From contig NZ_FZPK01000003.1 in the NCBI RefSeq assembly GCF_900198625.1, forward strand, positions 1-64,000: a DNA stretch of 64,000 bases, read 5' to 3'. Below the pieces are notes generated by a model. That model worked only from the letters and a program-made list of their open reading frames with translations, was not told the DNA's origin and made no database searches. Below, piece after piece: positions 57,673-64,000 of this stretch. Made by a program: the position numbers and the translations under genes. Source of the stretch: Helicobacter rappini (GTDB lineage Bacteria > Campylobacterota > Campylobacteria > Campylobacterales > Helicobacteraceae). Position 1 is the first letter of the stretch. The number at the start of each line of letters is the position of its first letter.

Positions 57673-58109
57673 CAATCAAACTTTAGCTTAAAGATTTTTT
57701 TATCAAACACGGCGATATAGAACATGCCATAAAAGATTTTAATATCAAGCAAAAAGCCCTCAACCTTTACTTCACATTTTTTTGTATCATCTTGCAGGGC
57801 TTCTGCTTTAAAGATAATTTCATGTCCCAGTTCTATTGGTGCTAGAAATTTAATATCCGCACCGATAACAAGGCTATTTTTCTTATTTAAAGCAGTTAAA
57901 GCACAATGTGAAGCTGCACTGAAAATAAAGCCACTATGAATGAGTCTAGAATCTACACACATATCTTCAGTCGGTGCAAAGCGAACTTGTGAGATATTAT
58001 GTCCCAATCCCATAAGCTCGCCAGACAATCTAAAGTTAATATCCTGTGCGATACTTCTGTCTTCTAAATGATTGCTTAAAGTGGTATGCACTTCTTTTTC
58101 TTCTGTCAT
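57672..58109 (-). CDS. Hotdog-fold thioesterase-like protein
   Basis: 145 residues. Hotdog features: SGELMGLGHNISQVRFAPT, the helix segment SRLIHSGFIFSAASHCALTAL and VIGADIKFLAPIELGHEIIFKAEAL. It resembles the small PaaI-like acyl-CoA thioesterases. Its linkage and overlap with the Cgt-like gene suggest a role in making acylated cholesteryl glucosides or related lipids, though that is an inference. Confidence 0.75.
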   Translation of the reverse strand: MTEEKEVHTTLSNHLEDRSIAQDINFRLSGELMGLGHNISQVRFAPTEDMCVDSRLIHSGFIFSAASHCALTALNKKNSLVIGADIKFLAPIELGHEIIFKAEALQDDTKKCEVKVEGFLLDIKIFYGMFYIAVFDKKIFKLKFD

Positions 58110-58228
58110 ACTTTCTCCTTTACAAGTTTTGGCTAAATATTTGCAACTGCAAATATCCTAAAAAGTAGCTTAACATAAAATTATCGGCTTTAATACGCCT
58201 ATATAAAATCCTAAAATAAAATAACGAT

Positions 58229-58462
58229 CTATTTTGTTTTAATAGGCAATTCTCTATCTAGCAATGTTTGGTAATCATCGCATGATTTTTGATCCCCTTC
58301 TCTACATTGTTTGGCTAACATATCAAGCTTTTTTGCAGAATCTTCATCATGGCTTTTAGCAACATTTCGTATAGTAAAATACTGACTTGCAAAAATAAAA
58401 GCTATTGCTAAGACAAACACTATAAAGCTTTTTGGTCGCAACTTGAATTTTAAGAATCTCAT
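58229..58462 (-). CDS. Small membrane-anchored protein, unknown
   Basis: 77 residues. A membrane helix (SFIVFVLAIAFIFASQYF) follows a basic N-terminus (MRFLKFKLRPK). A small outside domain with two Cys follows (AKQCREGDQKSCDDYQ), which recalls one Sel1-like half-repeat. The ATG at 58462 has GGGG at short spacing; the frame is open to 58492. No family recognised. Confidence 0.55.
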   Translation of the reverse strand: MRFLKFKLRPKSFIVFVLAIAFIFASQYFTIRNVAKSHDEDSAKKLDMLAKQCREGDQKSCDDYQTLLDRELPIKTK

Positions 58463-58772
58463 ACAACCCCACTCGTTCTGTGATAACAGCAAAGAAAGTA
58501 TTCTAGCATATTTTTATTAAGAAGAAAGATTTTACACGATGAATAAAGAATTTTAGAAACTGATTTGTAACTTTTGTTATGTTTAAGAGAATTGTGGAAT
58601 TGAATAGACTCGATCAACAGCATGCTCTAAGATGTAAGAGATTGAAATCTGGTTATATTTGCCTATATTGTCGCGATAAGAAAGATCTAGAGTGTTTTTA
58701 GCATAGGGAATGTATCAAAATCGTAGCCACATTAATGTGTTATTATAGGTAAGAGTAAGGGGATATATTGCG

Positions 58773-61346
58773 TTATTTGCGTTCCAAATATCCCTCTTGT
58801 GCTAATAGGTCGGCGATTTTTGCAAAAACTGGGGCGGCGGTTTGTCCTGCATAGTAGTCTTCATTTGCTTGTGAGCCATAAGTAACTACGCCGATGGTAT
58901 ATGTTTTTTTGCCATCGCTTGCATAGCCAAAAAACGAGCCATTATAGATGGTCTCACCATCTTTTCTCTCTCTTGCTGTCCCTGTTTTACCGCCTACAAT
59001 AAGCCCTGCGACATCAGCCCTTTTGCCTGTGCCTTCTTTAACTACGCGATGTAAAATCTTTTGCATGTATGCAGCACTCTCAGCACTAATGATTTGCCTA
59101 GGAGATTCTATACTTGGATAGAAAATCTTTGAATCTGGGGCTATGAAATGCTTTGTTACATGCGGTGTTACAAGAAAGCCGCCATTATTAAAAGGTGCAT
59201 AACTACGCAATAGCTGGATAAAAGTCATACGCAATCCATAGCCATAACTTGCCGTTCCTTTTTCTACCTCTCTATTTAGAATGCTTGGCTTAGGCAATAG
59301 CCCTGTGGCTTCGTTTGCTATATCAATGCCTGTGCTTTCACCGATACCAAAGGCTTGAAACATATCTTGCATTTGCTTCCCACTTAGATTGCGTGTGAGT
59401 TTTGTCATACCGATATTGCTTGATTTGATGAGAATCTGCTCCGCTGTTGCACTTTTTAGCGGGGTAGAATCTCGTATGGTATAGGTGCGTAATTGATAGA
59501 TTCCATCATGCAGGTCAAAGTTCTCTTGAAAGTTAATCCACTTTTTATTTGCTAGATAGGCAAATACAAGCGGCTTAATGGTGCTACCGGGTTCAAATGA
59601 GCGTTCGGCTGCTGCTACACGCATTTTGCTTGCTATGTCTTTGTCGCGTTTGCCTATATTTGGGTTAAAAGATGATGAAGAGGCAAGTGCTAGAATCTCG
59701 CCTGTAGTTGGGTCCATGATACCTGCTACAATTTGTTCTGCTTTGTATTTTTTATGTGCGTCATTGAGTATATCTTGTATTTTTGACTGCAAAGTTAGTG
59801 GTATGGTAAGCTGCACTTGGAATCCATCTGTCCTTTCATGCGTCTTTGCATGACGATTTAATATGATATTTCCGCCTTTATCTGCCATACCCAAAATCTT
59901 GCCATCGCGTTTTGGCGATAAGATTCCATCTCGATATTTTTCAACGCCAGATTGGGCTACAAGCTTCATTTTATCATCATACATTTTGTCGTTTATTATC
60001 TTTTTGCCATAGTTTGTAAAGCCCAGTAATGGCTGCATAAGATTCTTAAAAGGATATGTCCTTTCTATCTTTTCAACAGCAATATCAAGCCCCCTATCAA
60101 TCCTTGTGCTTGCATTATTTTTCACATCAGAATTGTGGGTAAAAATAGGCGTATAACATTCTTTTGATAGGTCTATATCTTTATTTTTGTATTCTACCAA
60201 TAGCACATTTAATTTTTCAAGGGTATTTTCTTCTGTTATATCGCCATTTTCAAAGGATTGCATGGTTTGTAAGACTTCTATATCAAGTGGGGTTTGACTG
60301 CCTTTTTCATGTGTAACTTGAGCGCGTGCATAAAGTGTTTTGATCTCTCCATCTTGCAAACTTGTTTTATTGATATAGGTAAAAGTGCATTTCTTATACA
60401 CGCCCAAACGCGCCAACTTTTGATTTAAAATGCGTAAATTTGCCGCATCAATGGAATTTACATTTGTAGCAATTAGGGCATTACCACCTTTTTCTATTGA
60501 ATCCCGTAAAGATTTTATGTCAAAATCCGCATAAAGATGCAATAGCTGAAATAGTAATTCCCTTTTTTCTTCGTATATAGAGGGGACATAAATGCTTACC
60601 CTGTATAGCTTTTTGCTTGTCGCAAGGATATAATTATCTAGGCTTGATATTTGTCCTCGCATAGCAATATCCACATCTGCCTTCACAGACCAAGGATAGT
60701 CTCTTGACTTTTTATTGTAGGGATCCATATTTGGTGGTTTTGCAATGATTTTTGCATATACCGCGAGTATAAATACAACAAAACAAAGGGCGAATGTCCC
60801 AAGCACTAGGAAAAGTCGCCATGCTTTTTGCGTTTTTGCCTCTTCGCTTATATTTTCTTCATTTTCATCGACTTGTTGTATCTTTTGGGCTTTTTGCCGT
60901 ATGACTTCATCTTGTTGAATTTTGCGTTTTTCACGCTCATTGTTTGAAAGAGTTGTGATTTTAAAAGAATTTTCATTTGGTGTATCATATAGGCGGAAAC
61001 GATTTTCCGCAATGCTATCAAGCATTATGGAATCAATATTTTCTTGATTTTTATCTAGTTGTGTTTGGCTGTTGCTGGAGTGTGAGTTTGTGGGGTTTTG
61101 CGGTATTTTAACACGAACAGAATCTGCTGCAGCATAATCTCTGTCATTGCTTGAGCGAAGATTCTCATCAATATTATTATTAGATGGGAAAAGATAGACA
61201 TTTGCATTGCTATTTTGTGATTGCTGTGGGGTAGGGCGGTTGGATTTGCTTATTTGATTTTTGTTTAGTGAATGGTTGTCCTCTAAGCTATCCTTTAAAG
61301 TAATTTTCTCATTACTTTTAGAATCTCCACCAAAGCTCCCACGCAT
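58773..61346 (-). CDS. ftsI: Class B penicillin-binding protein (FtsI-like) with long cytoplasmic N-terminus
   Basis: 857 residues, against about 600-620 for H. pylori HP1556. Residues 1-175 are a polar, Asn/Ser/Gln/Glu-rich cytoplasmic extension. A single membrane helix follows (about 176-199), then the periplasmic domain. The transpeptidase carries EPGSTIKPL (active Ser about 586), SSNIGMTKL (SxN) and GGKTGTARE (KTG). Septal cell-wall cross-linking is expected. The PBP-fliE-flgC-flgB order is conserved in H. pylori. The frame has no better internal start just before the helix. Confidence 0.9.
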   Translation of the reverse strand: MRGSFGGDSKSNEKITLKDSLEDNHSLNKNQISKSNRPTPQQSQNSNANVYLFPSNNNIDENLRSSNDRDYAAADSVRVKIPQNPTNSHSSNSQTQLDKNQENIDSIMLDSIAENRFRLYDTPNENSFKITTLSNNEREKRKIQQDEVIRQKAQKIQQVDENEENISEEAKTQKAWRLFLVLGTFALCFVVFILAVYAKIIAKPPNMDPYNKKSRDYPWSVKADVDIAMRGQISSLDNYILATSKKLYRVSIYVPSIYEEKRELLFQLLHLYADFDIKSLRDSIEKGGNALIATNVNSIDAANLRILNQKLARLGVYKKCTFTYINKTSLQDGEIKTLYARAQVTHEKGSQTPLDIEVLQTMQSFENGDITEENTLEKLNVLLVEYKNKDIDLSKECYTPIFTHNSDVKNNASTRIDRGLDIAVEKIERTYPFKNLMQPLLGFTNYGKKIINDKMYDDKMKLVAQSGVEKYRDGILSPKRDGKILGMADKGGNIILNRHAKTHERTDGFQVQLTIPLTLQSKIQDILNDAHKKYKAEQIVAGIMDPTTGEILALASSSSFNPNIGKRDKDIASKMRVAAAERSFEPGSTIKPLVFAYLANKKWINFQENFDLHDGIYQLRTYTIRDSTPLKSATAEQILIKSSNIGMTKLTRNLSGKQMQDMFQAFGIGESTGIDIANEATGLLPKPSILNREVEKGTASYGYGLRMTFIQLLRSYAPFNNGGFLVTPHVTKHFIAPDSKIFYPSIESPRQIISAESAAYMQKILHRVVKEGTGKRADVAGLIVGGKTGTARERKDGETIYNGSFFGYASDGKKTYTIGVVTYGSQANEDYYAGQTAAPVFAKIADLLAQEGYLERK

Positions 61347-61383
61347 CTAAAAGCAACAATCCACTAAATTCTTTTAAGCAAAA

Positions 61384-61686
61384 TTAAATTTGAGTGCGTA
61401 AAATCTCTTTATACGCACTGATAGCCTTATTTCGCACTTCAAGCATAAGCTTCATGCTGGTTTCTGCTTTACCAATAGTGATGGCTGCTTGGTGTAAATC
61501 CTTAACCTGTCCGCTTGCCATGTCTGCCAACGCTCTGTCTGATACTTCTTGAGAAGCATTGAGTTCATCAAGAGACTGCTTCAATAACGATGAAAAATCG
61601 CCTTGTCTTCCTCTAACCTCATTGCTTACATCTGTTAGAGAAATATCAGCAAGACCGGGTGCTGCAATATGTGTAACTTGTGCCAT
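61384..61686 (-). CDS. fliE: Flagellar hook-basal body protein FliE
   Basis: 100 residues. Family C-terminus AAITIGKAETSMKLMLEVRNKAISAYKEILRTQ and the middle FSSLLKQSLDELNASQ. FliE joins the MS ring to the rod. GGAGAAATA precedes the ATG. It lies 21 bases after flgC. Confidence 0.95.
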   Translation of the reverse strand: MAQVTHIAAPGLADISLTDVSNEVRGRQGDFSSLLKQSLDELNASQEVSDRALADMASGQVKDLHQAAITIGKAETSMKLMLEVRNKAISAYKEILRTQI

Positions 61687-61707
61687 TATTTCTCCTTAAT
61701 ATTAAAT

Positions 61708-62199
61708 TTACGCTTGAAACATGGTGATAGCATTACTTGCCATGTTTTTCGCACTTTGAAATGCCGCCACATTCGCTTGATATGCTCTAGTGGCTTCTAC
61801 TAAATCGGCCATTTCGACAACAGGATTAACATTAGGGTATGCAACATAGCCTTGCGCATTTGCATCAGGGTGTGTTGGATCATATTTCATCAACGGCTTA
61901 TTATCGTCCCTTACAATCTTATCAATATATACACTTGTAATCGGTGGCACAGGCTTTTTGCCATACGCACCTTCTTCAAGTGGATCTTTATATTCCACAA
62001 GATTATTGTCCTTTGCCAACCTTTTATTTAATTGCTTATTAAAATCAAAGGCACGAAATACAACCTCTTGTCGCCTATATGGTCCGCCCTCATCAGTTCG
62101 CGTAGTGTTTGCATTTGCAATGTTTGCAGAAATGACATTCACGCGCACTCTCTGTGCCGACAAACCATAACCACTAATATCAAAAGTACTCATAAACAT
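61708..62199 (-). CDS. flgC: Flagellar basal-body rod protein FlgC
   Basis: 163 residues. N-terminal rod motif (FDISGYGLSAQRVRVNVISANIANANTTR) and C-terminal VNPVVEMADLVEATRAYQANVAAF. Proximal rod component. An in-frame ATG pair at the start (MFMSTF) leaves the exact start within two codons. The gap to flgB is 37 bases. Confidence 0.96.
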   Translation of the reverse strand: MFMSTFDISGYGLSAQRVRVNVISANIANANTTRTDEGGPYRRQEVVFRAFDFNKQLNKRLAKDNNLVEYKDPLEEGAYGKKPVPPITSVYIDKIVRDDNKPLMKYDPTHPDANAQGYVAYPNVNPVVEMADLVEATRAYQANVAAFQSAKNMASNAITMFQA

Positions 62200-62236
62200 G
62201 ACTAATCCTTTATTCTAACCTAACACAATACTACCA

Positions 62237-62695
62237 CTACAAATTCTTACTAGATTCTAAAGCGTAAGCAAAAATCCCTTTATGTTTTTTCAACGCTGAA
62301 GTAAGCGCTTGATACATAACAGAGTTTTTACCCATTTCGCTTGTTTCTACATCCAAATCCACGCTATTTCCATCATTCCTTGCAAGGTGTCCGTCCCGAA
62401 AGAATAAAGAGCCAGTCAAGGGATCTGCAAGTCCGCTAGGTAAATGCTGTGGCAACGCCTGAGTTAGTTTTAAGGTTTCAGCTCGAGACTTGTTGTCAAA
62501 AATCTGACTCGCTTTTTCGGCAAGCATATCCTCGAAATGAACATCTCTAGGACGATAAAAAGGCGTATCTACATTTGCCATATTGCTTGCAATAAGGTCT
62601 TGTCGCAAAGAACGATAATCCAGCGCACTATACACTAGATTATACGCCTTTGATGTTTCAAAAGAAGTCCCTAATGCTTTTGATAGACTTTCCAT
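62237..62695 (-). CDS. flgB: Flagellar basal-body rod protein FlgB
   Basis: 152 residues. YSALDYRSLRQDLIASNMANVDTPFYRPRDVHFED is the N-terminal rod signature, and the C-terminus carries MGKNSVMYQALTSALKKH. Proximal rod. The frame is open to 62728, but the ATG at 62695 follows AGGGAG and gives MESLSKALG. First gene of a flagellar unit with a sigma54 promoter about 50 bases upstream. Confidence 0.95.
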   Translation of the reverse strand: MESLSKALGTSFETSKAYNLVYSALDYRSLRQDLIASNMANVDTPFYRPRDVHFEDMLAEKASQIFDNKSRAETLKLTQALPQHLPSGLADPLTGSLFFRDGHLARNDGNSVDLDVETSEMGKNSVMYQALTSALKKHKGIFAYALESSKNL

Positions 62696-62742
62696 AGTAT
62701 TCTCCCTAATATCCATGTAAAAATTCAAAATTAAGACATGCC

Positions 62743-62760
62743 AAGCAAATCCAATTCCAA
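62743..62760 (-). promoter_or_regulatory. Sigma54 promoter of the flgB-flgC-fliE unit
   Basis: Read leftward: TTGGAATTGGATTTGCTT. The GG (62758-62757) and GC (62746-62745) dinucleotides are separated by exactly 10 bases, as sigma54 (RpoN) requires, and both flanks fit. H. pylori middle flagellar genes, including flgB, are RpoN-FlgR dependent. Confidence 0.75.
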
Positions 62761-63192
62761 AAATACACTTAACCGAAAAACTCCAACATTATACCCTTTT
62801 TTTGTAAATAAAACAATTAAAACAATTAAATTAATGAACTTGCGGTTAAAGTTGGCATGAGTTGTTGTTTCAGTGTAATTTATGTCTTTTTTTTGGTATG
62901 TGTTTTTAGCGTCTTAATGTCTAAGTAGCTGTCTAGCAAATGATGTTCCAAAAACTATATCAAACTACAGACCTGCTAAAAAATATAAGATTATACAATG
63001 GAATATGACTTTATCGTGGGCATAGCGAAGTGTCAAATTATCCAAATTATTAAGCTTTGTATTGTCCGACAATTATGACATATATCAACCGAAAAATGAT
63101 TCATTTATTGCTCCAAGCATTATATTTAATAGAAAATTTCCTTATACTAAGGAATAAAAAATATAAAAATACGGCATTTTATGCGGTATGTA
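62761..63192. other. Divergent flgB/rpsJ spacer
   Basis: About 430 AT-rich bases without a supportable gene. A weak piece of the dispersed repeat (GGGCATAGCGAAGTGTC, near 63017-63033) is present. No structured RNA recognised. Confidence 0.5.
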
Positions 63193-63221
63193 TTGACTTA
63201 ACACGCTTTTTTTATTAAAAT
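63193..63221 (+). promoter_or_regulatory. Sigma70-type promoter of the S10 ribosomal operon
   Basis: TTGACT (63193-63198), a 17-base spacer and TAAAAT (63216-63221), with a T-rich spacer. About 110 bases upstream of rpsJ, leaving a leader that could hold operon control, though no structure is obvious to me. Confidence 0.65.
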
Positions 63222-63332
63222 TTTGTCTTTGTTTTTACGACACTGCGATATTTTACTTTATAGATTTTAGCATGGCAATGCAAAACTAGGGTATGTATTG
63301 GCAGTGCGAGTTCTTAACTATAAAGGAAAAAT

Positions 63333-63644
63333 ATGCAAAAGATTAGGCTAAAGTTGAAGGCTTATGATCACAGAGTGCTTGATCGCTCGATAGCAGCCAT
63401 TGTCAGTGCGGTAAAGAGGACGGGTTCTGAAATCATTGGACCAGTGCCCTTGCCAACTAGAAAAAGACGATATACGGTTTTGCGTTCCCCGCATATCAAT
63501 AAAGATTCTAGAGAGCAATTTGAGATACGCATACACAGCAGAATCATCGACATCATGTCTGCGACAGGAGAGACCGTTGATAGTCTTATGAAGCTTGACT
63601 TAGCCCCAGAGGTTGATGTTGAAGTAATGTCAATGGATAAATAA
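63333..63644 (+). CDS. rpsJ: 30S ribosomal protein S10
   Basis: 103 residues, full family length. [16 protein letters not shown] at the start, [29 protein letters not shown] in the middle. S10 also takes part in antitermination as NusE. First gene of the S10 operon. AAAGGAAAA precedes the ATG. Confidence 0.98.
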   Translation: MQKIRLKLKAYDHRVLDRSIAAIVSAVKRTGSEIIGPVPLPTRKRRYTVLRSPHINKDSREQFEIRIHSRIIDIMSATGETVDSLMKLDLAPEVDVEVMSMDK

Positions 63645-63673
63645 GTTTATATTTATTGTATAAGGAAATAAGA

Positions 63674-64000
63674 ATGGAATTTATAGTGCAAAAGGTAGGT
63701 ATGAGTCGTATTATCGCTACACCTAGCCAAGCTGTAACGCTACTAAAAGTATTAAATGCTAAAGTATGTAAGCTAGAAGAAAATGGTAAGGCTTTGGTTG
63801 CCTACTCTAAAGGAAAAACATGTAATAAAAGCATTGAGGGCAATCAAAAGAAGTATAATCTAAGCAAGGAATTTAACCGCTTTGCTACATTAAAGGTTGC
63901 AAATACTGAAGTTGGCGATTTAGATATGTCTAGCCTTAGCGATGGCAAGGTTGTAAAAGCAGGTTTTAAGACAAAAGGTCGTGGTTTTAGTGGTGCAATG
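63674..64000 (+). CDS. rplC: 50S ribosomal protein L3 (5' part, runs off the window)
   Basis: The first 109 codons are present ([13 protein letters not shown] at the start, [13 protein letters not shown] at the window end). The last part is the start of the conserved L3 loop. It follows rpsJ by 29 bases, the normal S10-L3 order. TAAGGAAATAAGA supplies the ribosome binding site. Confidence 0.96.
   Translation, partial: MEFIVQKVGMSRIIATPSQAVTLLKVLNAKVCKLEENGKALVAYSKGKTCNKSIEGNQKKYNLSKEFNRFATLKVANTEVGDLDMSSLSDGKVVKAGFKTKGRGFSGAM

Overview
The window is a low-GC chromosomal segment of a Campylobacterota bacterium, most probably an enterohepatic-type Helicobacter. The reasons are protein likeness and gene neighbourhoods I know from H. 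pylori: a penicillin-binding protein followed by fliE-flgC-flgB, a hotdog thioesterase next to a cholesterol-glucosyltransferase-like gene, truA next to an LptF/G permease, and metG next to a small conserved protein. A GT10 fucosyltransferase, PseB, cytochrome c553 and an S10 operon start fit the same origin. The species cannot be fixed from the sequence alone.

Layout. 1-466 is the 5'-truncated, frameshifted remnant of a phage or plasmid-type nuclease gene. 543-7394 carries a three-domain Aas phospholipid-remodelling protein and a large autotransporter, followed by 1.3 kb of non-coding DNA full of decayed repeats. 8737-13900 is the origin region (gyrB, dnaN and dnaA, all leftward, with DnaA-box-like clusters on both sides of dnaA). 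14090-26507 is a mixed housekeeping stretch: a pilin-like protein, a radical SAM protein, purM, hisD, an asparagine synthase and a GltS transporter. 27572-29466 holds a phase-variable glycosyltransferase behind flhG. 29876-42552 holds ald, an SMR transporter, ddl, cytochrome c553, metG, a rhodanese, ctpA, purC, small envelope proteins and mrdA. 42636-43796 is a fucosyltransferase. 43842-49709 is one leftward gene run: prepilin peptidase, LptF/G permease, truA, an unknown, a prepilin, an unknown and a PilT-like ATPase. 49821-54809 holds a Sel1-repeat protein, a secreted protein, pseB, ybeY, murB and fliQ. A four-gene tRNA cluster (Lys, Glu, Val, Asp) lies at 55812-56173. The window ends with the cholesterol-glucosyltransferase-like gene, the PBP-fliE-flgC-flgB block behind a sigma54 promoter, and the start of the S10 ribosomal operon.

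Three themes link the genes. First, surface variation: three homopolymeric G tracts of 11 or 12 bases lie inside reading frames (autotransporter, asparagine synthase, GT9-like glycosyltransferase). All three are followed by TAAC. Two are in frame and the glycosyltransferase is off in this sequence. Second, cell-surface glycans and flagella: FucT, GT9, the Cgt-like enzyme, PseB, FlhG, FliQ, FliE, FlgB and FlgC. Third, a type IV pilus/type II secretion-like gene set in a genus whose best known member, H. pylori, has no type IV pili.

The window is also saturated with AGATTCT/AGAATCT (a GANTC-containing word) and with at least three families of dispersed repeats. These have been inserted into reading frames as well, most visibly into the prepilin peptidase and YbeY. 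Paired AGATTCT words form several terminator-like hairpins, which recalls DNA uptake words in other naturally competent bacteria.
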